NCBI GenBank assembly: GCA_030039695.1
Contig: JASHVB010000807.1
Span: 1-8,005 of the forward strand
From: Acetobacteraceae bacterium
GTDB lineage: Bacteria > Pseudomonadota > Alphaproteobacteria > Acetobacterales > Acetobacteraceae
Length of the DNA: 8,005 bases
Reading direction: 5' to 3'
Shown one piece after another: positions 1 through 6,794 of the stretch. Both the position numbers and the translations under genes were made by a program. The first letter of the stretch is position 1. Each line of letters starts with the position of its first letter. The notes below the pieces were generated by a model. The model worked only from the letters and a program-made list of their open reading frames with translations, made no database searches and was not told the DNA's origin.

Positions 1-1344
1 TTCTTTACCGGGGGCGGCAACAACTCCTTCGGCAATTTCGAGCCATGGGAGAACACTCTGGTTCCAACGGTACAGTTCGCCTTCGAACATTCGATCAACT
101 GCACCTTCATCCGACTGATGAGCGATATCAGAAGTTACTTTATCGGGCAGATTGCTCCCAACGAGGATCACCTACTTTCGGATCCGCACGATCCGGCACG
201 GATGGCCTACCTACGGCAATTTATGGACCAGGAAGGCATGACGTACCTTCGTAGATTTTATACAGAAGACCACGGACTGACGCCTGAGCAAGTGGTTGAC
301 AGACTAGCCCGACATACAACACCGCTCGCCAGTCATCTCGCGGATCTCTTTCTCGCAATCTACCCCGACGGCCACGAGGCCGCAATGATTGCATTCCTGC
401 AAACCCACATGCCAGCGGCGTCATTCTCGGAATTGGATGGCGACCGGCTCGGTGAGCTCTATGACGAATTCGCTGCCAAAAGATTGTCGTTGAACGCTGC
501 GGGCTATGTGGCGAGTATCCATCCGCTCGCGTTGTGGCTCGCACGCTACCTGCAGACGCACCCCAACGCGAGCTGGAACGATGTTGCTAAAGCGGGATAC
601 CCCGCCATACAACTAACTTACGGCTGGCTGTTCAGACCAGACAGGACCTTTCAGCAAAATCGCCGAATCAGAACGATCTTGGAGCAGACGGCGTTTCGGC
701 TCATCTGGCAGGACTGGCGGCGCCAAGGCTACCCGTTCGATCGGCTTGTACCCTCGCTCGGCACTGCGATCGGTGCCTCTGGGGACCGGCCGGACGCGCT
801 TGCGGATTTGGTAGGAATTATCATCAACGACGGCATAAGGCAGCCGACCGTCGATCTTGATCGACTCGACTTTGCCGATGGCACACCTTACCAGACCGAC
901 TTCGTGCCTCAACCCGTCCCGCAACGCGCGCTGAATCCACTGGTCGCGCAAACGGTACGGCAGGCATTGATCGGTGTTGTCCGCAGTGGCACCGGCGCTG
1001 CCGTGCAGGGTAGCTATCACGCGGCCAATGGCGATCCGCTGACCATCGGCGGCAAGACCGGCACAGGTGACAACCGATATCACATCTACGGCCGCGGCGG
1101 GTATCTCCGAGGGGAACGCGTGGTTGATCGTACAGCCACGTTCGCGTTCTTTCTCGGCGATCGGTTCTTCGGCACGGTTACGGCTTATGTACAAGGACGG
1201 CGGGCAATCGCGTTCAACTTTTCCAGCACACTGGTCGTGGAACTTCTACGAGCGTTGCGGCCGCAAGTCGAACCTCTGCTGCAAGCGGCGCCGACGGTTC
1301 AGCATTCGGAAGTCAGCGCCTCGCAGGCCGGGCAAGCAAGGTAG
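1..1344 (+). CDS. C-terminal part of a penicillin-binding protein (transpeptidase domain), 5' end outside the window
   Basis: The reading frame is open from base 1, so the gene begins upstream; an ATG at 118 is internal. What remains is the 3' end (447 codons) of a serine transpeptidase that cross-links peptidoglycan in the periplasm. Counting from base 1, the second active-site motif S-x-N is visible as SIN (residues 31-33, in FEHSINCTFIRLM) and the third as KTGTG (residues 352-356, nt 1054-1068), preceded by the usual SLGTAIGAS and GVVRSGTGAAV segments. The catalytic SxxK serine, and any glycosyltransferase domain, would lie upstream. About 320 residues separate SxN from KTG, against roughly 125 in E. 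coli PBP1b, so a mainly helical insertion lies between them. This fits large PBP1-like proteins, but the class cannot be settled without the N-terminus. By eye the GC content is lower than in the other genes. It ends at TAG 1342-1344 with no clear terminator. Confidence 0.88.
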   Translation, partial: FFTGGGNNSFGNFEPWENTLVPTVQFAFEHSINCTFIRLMSDIRSYFIGQIAPNEDHLLSDPHDPARMAYLRQFMDQEGMTYLRRFYTEDHGLTPEQVVDRLARHTTPLASHLADLFLAIYPDGHEAAMIAFLQTHMPAASFSELDGDRLGELYDEFAAKRLSLNAAGYVASIHPLALWLARYLQTHPNASWNDVAKAGYPAIQLTYGWLFRPDRTFQQNRRIRTILEQTAFRLIWQDWRRQGYPFDRLVPSLGTAIGASGDRPDALADLVGIIINDGIRQPTVDLDRLDFADGTPYQTDFVPQPVPQRALNPLVAQTVRQALIGVVRSGTGAAVQGSYHAANGDPLTIGGKTGTGDNRYHIYGRGGYLRGERVVDRTATFAFFLGDRFFGTVTAYVQGRRAIAFNFSSTLVVELLRALRPQVEPLLQAAPTVQHSEVSASQAGQAR

Positions 1345-1629
1345 AAAAGGTCGTGCTCCGGGGCCGGCCACCTTGGTTGTATGCTGGCGGCCATGACCCG
1401 AAACCCAACAAGAGAAGCCGGCACGGACGAACCGATGGCCGAAGCCTGCCGAGCAGTTCATGGAGGGTGCCGTAGGTCTTCTGGAATTTTCGCCATCGCG
1501 GTCAAGAGCGCGATCCGCCGCCTCGACGAACTCCGGGGGGATCGCGATCAAGGTCAGCTGCAGGTCTGCCCGGGGCCTTGCTTGGGATCAAGGGCCTCAA
1601 CCCTCTTCGTGTGGCTGGGGCGGCTCAAA
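1345..1629. other. Gene-poor stretch, no recognised gene
   Basis: Open frames exist on both strands, for example 1381-1710 (+) and 1246-1551 (-). None has a convincing ribosome binding site or a recognisable motif, and they overlap the PBP 3' end or each other. A minus-strand stretch reading LTLIAIPPEFVEAADRALD looks protein-like and could be decayed coding sequence, but I cannot assign it to a family. No hairpin with a T-tract follows the PBP stop. Confidence 0.4.
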
Positions 1630-1797
1630 TCACTGAAGGATGTTGAGCCAAAGATGGGCGACAGCGTAGACACCAGCGGTCAAGGTCAAAACGCAAAACA
1701 GTGCTGCTAACCGCCAGTACGATCGCGTTGCGTCGTCATCCTCCCGACCGCCGCTGCCGCCGAAGTCCTGATTGAGGAAGACTAGGAAATTGAGCAT
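1630..1797 (-). CDS. Predicted 55-residue single-pass membrane microprotein
   Basis: This short minus-strand frame starts at ATG (complement of 1795-1797) and ends at TGA (complement of 1630-1632). An AGGA Shine-Dalgarno core (complement of 1806-1809) sits 8 nt before the ATG. The frame is closed by an in-frame TGA near 1857 and has no better start. The peptide begins MLNFLVFLNQDFGGSGG, then has an acidic REDDDATRS segment (about residues 18-26). A hydrophobic helix of about 20-25 residues follows (about 28-54, with LAALFCVLTLTAGVYAVAH), and it ends LNILQ. This is a plausible inner-membrane anchor with an acidic N-terminal face. I do not recognise the family. A perfect FNR-type box upstream suggests oxygen-controlled expression, so a small accessory subunit of a respiratory or stress-related membrane complex is one possibility; this is inference. 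It could also be a chance frame, but start, SD, promoter element and membrane helix agree. Confidence 0.5.
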   Translation of the reverse strand: MLNFLVFLNQDFGGSGGREDDDATRSYWRLAALFCVLTLTAGVYAVAHLWLNILQ

Positions 1798-1805
1798 CGT
1801 GCTGA

Positions 1806-1809
1806 TCCT
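1806..1809 (-). promoter_or_regulatory. Shine-Dalgarno of the membrane microprotein
   Basis: The complement reads AGGA, 8 nt before the ATG at 1797. It supports this start codon and argues that the short frame is translated. Confidence 0.45.
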
Positions 1810-1853
1810 GCTGCGCCACTTCGTCCCGAGACCTCGTATCGTCCAATACCGCC

Positions 1854-1865
1854 GGTGACGTCACC
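1854..1865. promoter_or_regulatory. 12-bp perfect palindrome GGTGACGTCACC, candidate operator
   Basis: GGTGACGTCACC is its own reverse complement. It lies between the FNR-type box (1871-1884) and the microprotein start (1797). If the FNR box sits at -41.5, the palindrome falls at about -18 to -29, inside the promoter spacer, where a bound repressor would block RNA polymerase. No regulator can be named from the sequence. Confidence 0.3.
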
Positions 1866-1870
1866 CTTCA

Positions 1871-1884
1871 TTGATCTCGATCAA
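1871..1884. promoter_or_regulatory. FNR/ANR/FixK-type box, TTGAT-N4-ATCAA
   Basis: TTGATCTCGATCAA matches the established FNR-family consensus TTGAT-N4-ATCAA at all ten defined positions, and its arms extend to TTGATC/GATCAA. The centre (1877.5) is about 80 bp before the microprotein ATG on the minus strand. Placing the box at -41.5, the classical class II activation position, puts transcription start near 1836. A weak -10 (TATTGG, complement of 1843-1848) and a leader of about 39 nt would then fit. The site being used is inference. CRP-type sites (TGTGA-N6-TCACA) do not match. Confidence 0.5.
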
Positions 1885-2274
1885 GCATGGCCAGAATTCG
1901 CCCGAAACGGCTGGCCAGTCCTGGCGCCACTGTAGGCACTGGCCGGCGCCTCTGCCGACGTCGTGTCAGCGGCGACAAAACCCGCCAGGCATGTCGTTGC
2001 GCGAGGTACCGAAGCAGCCCGGCAGCAGGCCGAGCGGTGCCTCAACAGCAACCCGGTCTGCGATCGGTGCTGCCTCACATGAGCCGCCGAACCGTACGAC
2101 CTGCCGGGCGGGACGCTGCACGCAGGCCGGTCCAGCGGTGCAATCGCAGCGGCGCGCGCCTCGCTTGATCGCTCTGAGCGCCGTGGCATCGAGAACTCAG
2201 AGCGCACGCACAGCGAAGTCAGGAATGTTCGGGCGCCACTTATCGACAAATGTCAATCGTGACCGTCATGGCGG
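1885..2274. other. Intergenic stretch with no recognised gene
   Basis: Between the FNR-type box and the amidase stop, open frames occur on both strands, for example 1871-2326 (+), 1887-2168 (+) and 1881-2249 (-). Their predicted peptides are rich in Arg, Ala, Ser and Pro, which is typical of shadow frames in GC-rich DNA. They show no motif, ribosome binding site or membrane segment. The only structure seen is the inverted repeat at 2170-2204. The stretch could be decayed coding DNA. Confidence 0.4.
2170..2204. repeat. Inverted repeat (9-bp stem, 17-nt loop) downstream of the amidase
   Basis: CGCTCTGAG at 2170-2178 pairs perfectly with CTCAGAGCG at 2196-2204 across a 17-nt loop. It lies about 70 nt after the amidase stop on the transcribed strand, where an mRNA 3'-end hairpin could be. 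There is no T-tract, so it is not a convincing intrinsic terminator. Confidence 0.3.
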
Positions 2275-3789
2275 CTACATTTCCTTCCAGTCGCCGGCTT
2301 TTTCGAACGCGGCGGCGGCACGGTAGATGGTGGATTCGTCCCACTGCTTGGCGATCAGCATCAAGCCCACCGGCAGCCCGTCGCTCATGCCGCAAGGCAC
2401 GCTCATGGCCGGGTGGCCGGTGATGTCGAACGGCGCAGTGTTGGCGAGCATCTCGAAGGCGCGCTGGATGTACAACGGCAGCGGCGCATCCGGCGGCGGC
2501 AGCGGCGTGGCCTTGATCGGCAGCGTCGGCATCAGCAGCAGGTCGTATTTCGCCAGGGCTGCGTCGTAGGTGGCTGTCAGCCGGCGGGCGATGTTTTGCG
2601 CCTTGGCATAGTAGCGGCCACGATAATGCCGGATGAAATACTCGCCGAGGAACATGGAGATCTTCAGCGTGTCGGACAGGTGGTCGGCGCGCTCGCGCCA
2701 CGCGGCATGCGCGTCCAGCAGACTGATCGTGTACTGGCCCTTCCAGTTGAAACCCATGCCGTTGCCGTTCATCATCTGCGCCTGCAGGCCTTCGAGCGCA
2801 ATCGGCGTCCAGATATCCTTGCCGATGCGGTGCATGGGCAGGCTGAACTCTTCCACCGTCGCACCCAGGGTCTTCAGCACGGCGGCGGCCGCCTTCACCT
2901 TGGCATCGACGTCGGACTCTGAATTCGGCCAGGCGAACCCTTCGCTCACCATGCCGATCGTCAATCCAGCGCAGCCCATGCCGAGCGCCTCAGTATAGGA
3001 CGAAACCTTCGGCGCATACTGGCGCGGATCGAGACCATCAGGCCCGGCCAACACTTCCAGCAGCAGAGCATTGTCCGCGACGTTGCGGGTCATCGGCCCG
3101 GTGTGATCGATCGTGCTTTCGATCGGCATCACGCCGGTGTAGGGCACCAGACCCCAGCTCGGTTTCATGCCACAGACACCGCAGAACGCTGCCGGCATGC
3201 GGATCGACCCGCCCTGATCACCGCCGATCGCCATGTCCACTTCGCCTGCGGCCAGCAGCGCGCCGCTGCCGGACGATGAACCACCGGCGGAATAGCCGCG
3301 CTTGTGCGGATTGTGCACGGGGCCGGTCGCGCTGGTGTGGCTGCCACCGGACAGGCAAAAATACTCGCATACCGCCTTGCCGAGTATGGTAGCGCCGGCA
3401 TTGAGCATGCGTGTGACGATCGTGGCGTCGATGTCCGGCACGTAGCCTTCCAGCGATGACGCGCCGTTCATCATCGGCACGCCGGCAAGACAGACATTGT
3501 CCTTCAGCACCACGGTTTTGCCCGCAAGCTTGCCGCTTGGCGCCCCCTTCACCGTGGTCTTGATGTACCAGGCGCCATAAGAATTTTCCTCAGGCTGCGG
3601 CTGGTAGCCCGGGGTGCGCGGATAACGCACCGGTGGCTTCTCGTCGGGCAGAGAGTCGACCACGTCGTACGACGCGATGGAGGCCTCCATCAGGTTGCGG
3701 TACTGGTCCAGTACCTCCGGCTGGAGGTCCATGCCGAGGTCGAACACGATACTCTGCAGCTGTTCGGTCGTTGGGCGACGTACGGCCAT
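2275..3789 (-). CDS. Amidase of the amidase signature (AS) family
   Basis: This 504-residue cytoplasmic hydrolase cleaves a carboxamide to the acid plus ammonia. The Ser-cisSer-Lys triad of the AS family is complete: Lys96 ([10 protein letters not shown]), cis-Ser171 in [12 protein letters not shown], and nucleophile Ser195 in [16 protein letters not shown]. The 24-residue spacing between the two serines is that of the family. Length and residue numbers match the Rhodococcus/Pseudomonas enantioselective amidases often found beside nitrile hydratase, which have an extra helical N-terminal region, here about residues 1-70. No nitrile hydratase gene is in the window. The start at 3787-3789 is fixed by a GGAGG 6 nt upstream. 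No signal peptide is seen. The end is TAG (complement of 2275-2277). Just upstream in the same direction is the decayed tail of an amide/urea-type ABC-transporter ATPase, suggesting the enzyme once served an imported amide. The substrate cannot be read from sequence; an indole- or malonyl-type amidase is a less likely alternative. Confidence 0.93.
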   Translation of the reverse strand: MAVRRPTTEQLQSIVFDLGMDLQPEVLDQYRNLMEASIASYDVVDSLPDEKPPVRYPRTPGYQPQPEENSYGAWYIKTTVKGAPSGKLAGKTVVLKDNVCLAGVPMMNGASSLEGYVPDIDATIVTRMLNAGATILGKAVCEYFCLSGGSHTSATGPVHNPHKRGYSAGGSSSGSGALLAAGEVDMAIGGDQGGSIRMPAAFCGVCGMKPSWGLVPYTGVMPIESTIDHTGPMTRNVADNALLLEVLAGPDGLDPRQYAPKVSSYTEALGMGCAGLTIGMVSEGFAWPNSESDVDAKVKAAAAVLKTLGATVEEFSLPMHRIGKDIWTPIALEGLQAQMMNGNGMGFNWKGQYTISLLDAHAAWRERADHLSDTLKISMFLGEYFIRHYRGRYYAKAQNIARRLTATYDAALAKYDLLLMPTLPIKATPLPPPDAPLPLYIQRAFEMLANTAPFDITGHPAMSVPCGMSDGLPVGLMLIAKQWDESTIYRAAAAFEKAGDWKEM

Positions 3790-3795
3790 GCTTGT

Positions 3796-3800
3796 CCTCC
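3796..3800 (-). promoter_or_regulatory. Strong Shine-Dalgarno of the amidase gene
   Basis: The complement reads GGAGG, 6 nt before ATG 3789, an optimal ribosome binding site that decides the start. It lies inside the 19-bp gap left by the upstream ABC-ATPase remnant, as expected for a gene that was internal to an operon. Confidence 0.75.
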
Positions 3801-3808
3801 GTGATTGG

Positions 3809-4021
3809 CTAGGCGTGCTCGCTGCTCAGGCCGACGACTTCCGATACCGGGTCCGGATCGGTGATCTCCTGCGGCATCACCGCGCGGGTGATAGCGCCCG
3901 TCTGGATGATCAGCACACGGTCGGCCAGGGATGCAAGAAATTGCAAGTCCTGCAGCAGCGCGACAGCAGGCCCCGCAATCGCCACACGGTGCCGATCAGG
4001 CAGACTGCACCTGGGCTTCAA
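3809..4021 (-). pseudogene. C-terminal remnant of a LivF/UrtE/FmdF-type ABC transporter ATP-binding protein
   Basis: The minus-strand frame ends at TAG (complement of 3809-3811), 19 bp before the amidase ATG. Its last 50 or so residues read ALLQDLQFLASLADRVLII, then QTGAITRAVMP and DPDPVSEVVGL. This is the typical end of the second ATPase subunit of branched-chain amino acid, urea or short-chain amide importers, where family members read LLVEQNLQFxxSLADR. The two residues VE of that switch segment appear to be missing. Upstream of about 3950 the similarity stops, and the frame closes at a stop near 4042. Walker A, the ABC signature and Walker B are all absent, so the protein cannot hydrolyse ATP. 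The only possible start in the frame is a TTG at 4021. The SNF2 gene begins here on the opposite strand, so the junction marks a deletion or insertion that removed the rest of the transporter operon. Confidence 0.68.
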
Positions 4022-4041
4022 ACCAGACGAGCGGCCCGGTT

Positions 4042-6789
4042 ATGCTGCGCTTCTGCTCGGGATTTCAGCGAATGGGAATTGAAGCGACAAAGGGCCGTCT
4101 CAATCTGCGCCTGACCCCGCTCGGCCGCTTGGTGGCAGACGACTCCGACGACGCGCCGGAATTCGACCACCAGGCGGCCAGGCGGCTCGCCGACGCATTT
4201 GCGCGCGGCAGTGGGTCCGGCCTGCTGCAGCTCGGCGGCGGGGAGATTGGCCAACTTCTGCCACCAGCCTTTGTCTGGTGGCGTAACTTCGCGGGTCGCT
4301 ACATCTCGGCGCTGTGTCTGCACGCACCAGCGGTAGAGTCCAGCACGGCGTTAGCGAAGGTGCCGGGACCGGACGCCGCGGAATGCGCCTCGTTGATGCT
4401 GACGGCGCCCATGATGCCGGGTGGCGAATATCTTACGCCTGACGTCTTGCAGGCGCTGTGGGACGAGACCGCCGCCGCCTGCGCGGCCGCCCTCACCGCG
4501 GCGCAGCAGGATCTGCAAAGCTTTCTCAAGCATCTCAATCCCGCCTGGAACCTGGTCGGGCGGGTACATTTCAATCTGGCGGAAAATCGCCGCGACGCCG
4601 AGGCGCCGTTCGCCTTCATGGCCACCTACACGACGCGGTTGTCAGCGCAGGCCAAGGCGCAGCACGTGCCGCTGGCGCAGGCGTTACGCGAATACGCGGG
4701 TGCGGCGAACCGCGACCGTTTGCTGTCGCTGCTGCTGCCGGTGCAGCGTGCAGCTGACCAGTGTCCATGGCTGAAGGAGATGGTTGACGCCGGCGAGATC
4801 TTTCATCCGCTGCGCTGGACGCCTCAGGATGCATCGCGCTTTCTCGCCAGCGTGCCGGCACTGGAACCCGCCGGCATCGTCGTGCGCATGCCCGCGTCCT
4901 GGCGAGCCAACCGGCCGGCACGCCCGCAGGTGAGCGGGACGGTGGGGGCGCGCGAGCCGTCGTCGTTGGGCCTTGAAGGGCTGTTGGATTTCCGCATGTC
5001 CGTGACATTGGACGGCGAGTCGCTGTCCGAGCAGGAGATCGCGTCGCTGCTGGCGGGCACCGATTCGCTGGTGCTGCTGCGCGGCCAGTGGGTGGAGGTG
5101 GACCGTGAGCGGCTGCAACGCGCCATGCGGCAGTTCCGCGAGGCAGAGCAATTGGCGGCGCAAAACGGCTTGAGTTTCACTGCCGCGATGCGGATGCTGG
5201 CCGGCACCTCGATCGACGACAGCAGCACAGGATCGGCTGTTGCCGAGTGGTCAAAGGTGTCGGCAGGACCATGGTTGGCGGAGACGCTCAGGGCGCTGCG
5301 CACGCCGAACGGTGCCAGCATCGATCCCGGACCGGCTCTGCACGGAACCCTGCGGCCATATCAGCAGATCGGGGTGCAATGGCTGCATCTTCTCTCCGGG
5401 CTCGGTCTCGGGGCCTGCCTGGCCGACGACATGGGGCTCGGCAAGACAATCCAGGTTCTGTCTCTGCTGCTGCTTGTAAGGCTGCGCAACAAGGGTGTTG
5501 CCGCGCGGCCAAGCCTTCTGGTGGCGCCGGCCTCGCTGCTGGCGAACTGGTCATCGGAAATCGAGAAATTCGCCCCCGAATTGCGCGCACTGATCGTCCA
5601 CCCGTCAGCGATGCCCGCGGCCCAGGCCAAGGGGTTCACTCCGTCGCAGGCACATGGGTTGGATCTGGTGATCACCAGCTACAGCTCGCTGCTGCGCATC
5701 GGTGGATTGGCGGACGTAGACTGGCAGTTCGTCGTCCTGGACGAAGCGCAGGCGATCAAGAATCCCGGCACCAAGCAGACGCGCGCCGCCAAGGCGCTGA
5801 AGGCGCAGGCACGCATTGCGCTGACCGGAACGCCCGTGGAAAACCATCTCGGCGACCTGTGGTCGATTTTCGACTTCATTAATCCCGGTCTGTTGGGATC
5901 GGCGAAGCAGTTCTCCGTCTATGCCAAGGGACTGGCTGACCGCACCGACAATCCATACGGCCCGCTGCGCGAGCTGGTACGGCCCTACATCCTGCGGCGG
6001 ATGAAGACCGACAAGGCGATCATCGCCGATCTGCCGGACAAGACCGAGGTGAAGGCATATTGCAGTCTCAGCCGGCGGCAAGCTGCCCTGTACGAGCAGG
6101 CCGTACGGGACCTGCAGAAGGCGCTGGAGGAGGTGGAGGGAATCGAACGCAGAGGTATCATCCTGGCGATGCTGATGCGGTTCAAGCAGATCTGCAATCA
6201 TCCGTCGCACTGGCTGAACGACAACCTCTGGGCCGAGGAGGACAGCGGCAAGTGGGCACGACTGCGCGAAATCGGCGAAGTGGTGGCGGCACGCCAGGAG
6301 AAGATGCTGGTGTTCACGCAGTTCCGCGAGATGACCGCGCCCCTCGCTGCATTCCTTGGCGGCGTGTTTGGTCGGCCCGGGGTCGTTCTGCATGGCCAGA
6401 CACCGGTGCGCGAGCGGCGTGCGTTGGTGCAACGCTTCCAGGAAGACGAGACGGTGCCGTTTTTCGTGCTGTCGCTGAAGGCTGGCGGAACCGGCCTGAC
6501 GCTGACGGCGGCATCGCACGTCATGCATTTCGACCGCTGGTGGAATCCCGCGGTGGAGAACCAAGCGACGGATCGTGCCTTTCGCATCGGACAGAAGAAG
6601 AACGTGCTGGTGCACAAGTTCATTTGCCGTGGCACGGTGGAGGAGAAGATCGACCGCTTGATCGAATCGAAGCGGGGCGTGTCCGATGAGCTGCTGTCGG
6701 CAGGTGGCGAGATCAACCTGACCGAGATGAAGGATGACGAGCTGCTGCGACTGGTCACGCTGGATCTGAATACCGCGATGAGGGACTGA
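4042..6789 (+). CDS. SWI2/SNF2-family DNA-dependent ATPase (helicase-like) with DUF3670-type middle region
   Basis: This 915-residue superfamily 2 motor is predicted to translocate on duplex DNA or remodel nucleoprotein complexes; such proteins usually do not unwind DNA. The N-terminal 300 residues are Ala/Leu-rich and family-specific. About residues 313-370 (LLDFRMSV, LRGQWVEVDRERLQ) resemble the SNF2-associated DUF3670 region. The motor follows: RPYQQIGVQWL (Q-like), Walker A DDMGLGKT (462-469, Lys468), VAPASLLANW (Ia), DEAQ (567-570), TGTPVE (595-600), KMLVFTQF (IV), AGGTGLTLT (about 814-822, V), and QATDRAFRIGQ with arginine fingers near 845 and 848 (VI). All motifs are intact. The start is uncertain. 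ATG 4042 and ATG 4072 (905 aa) both precede the family-like GRLNLRLTPLGRL. ATG 3931 also extends the frame but runs antisense through the ABC remnant, so it is unlikely. No candidate has a strong SD. It ends 5 bp before the SWIM gene, indicating one operon. Its biological role (repair, transcription recycling or defence) is not shown by the sequence. Confidence 0.93.
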   Translation: MLRFCSGFQRMGIEATKGRLNLRLTPLGRLVADDSDDAPEFDHQAARRLADAFARGSGSGLLQLGGGEIGQLLPPAFVWWRNFAGRYISALCLHAPAVESSTALAKVPGPDAAECASLMLTAPMMPGGEYLTPDVLQALWDETAAACAAALTAAQQDLQSFLKHLNPAWNLVGRVHFNLAENRRDAEAPFAFMATYTTRLSAQAKAQHVPLAQALREYAGAANRDRLLSLLLPVQRAADQCPWLKEMVDAGEIFHPLRWTPQDASRFLASVPALEPAGIVVRMPASWRANRPARPQVSGTVGAREPSSLGLEGLLDFRMSVTLDGESLSEQEIASLLAGTDSLVLLRGQWVEVDRERLQRAMRQFREAEQLAAQNGLSFTAAMRMLAGTSIDDSSTGSAVAEWSKVSAGPWLAETLRALRTPNGASIDPGPALHGTLRPYQQIGVQWLHLLSGLGLGACLADDMGLGKTIQVLSLLLLVRLRNKGVAARPSLLVAPASLLANWSSEIEKFAPELRALIVHPSAMPAAQAKGFTPSQAHGLDLVITSYSSLLRIGGLADVDWQFVVLDEAQAIKNPGTKQTRAAKALKAQARIALTGTPVENHLGDLWSIFDFINPGLLGSAKQFSVYAKGLADRTDNPYGPLRELVRPYILRRMKTDKAIIADLPDKTEVKAYCSLSRRQAALYEQAVRDLQKALEEVEGIERRGIILAMLMRFKQICNHPSHWLNDNLWAEEDSGKWARLREIGEVVAARQEKMLVFTQFREMTAPLAAFLGGVFGRPGVVLHGQTPVRERRALVQRFQEDETVPFFVLSLKAGGTGLTLTAASHVMHFDRWWNPAVENQATDRAFRIGQKKNVLVHKFICRGTVEEKIDRLIESKRGVSDELLSAGGEINLTEMKDDELLRLVTLDLNTAMRD

Positions 6790-6794
6790 CCGCC

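Noticed and set aside
613..1194. 193-codon minus-strand frame inside the PBP gene
   Set aside because: It overlaps the conserved KTGTG region antisense and shows no motif or plausible start signal.
1381..1710. 109-codon plus-strand frame as a gene after the PBP
   Set aside because: No Shine-Dalgarno precedes it, the product resembles nothing, and it overlaps the better-supported microprotein on the other strand.
2240..2248. Possible DnaA box (TTATCGACA, one mismatch to TTATNCACA)
   Set aside because: It is a single imperfect copy, with no cluster, AT-rich unwinding region or replication gene nearby.
1871..2326. 151-codon plus-strand frame from 1871, overlapping the FNR-type box
   Set aside because: Its nominal start lies in the palindromic box, no ribosome binding site is present, the peptide is Arg/Ser/Pro-rich, and it runs into the amidase 3' end antisense.
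2413..2922. 169-codon plus-strand frame inside the amidase gene
   Set aside because: It is antisense to conserved amidase sequence and shows only a GC-rich composition artefact.
5605..6615. 336-codon minus-strand frame inside the SNF2 gene
   Set aside because: It is antisense to the SNF2 motor motifs, lacks a ribosome binding site and any recognisable domain; it is a shadow.
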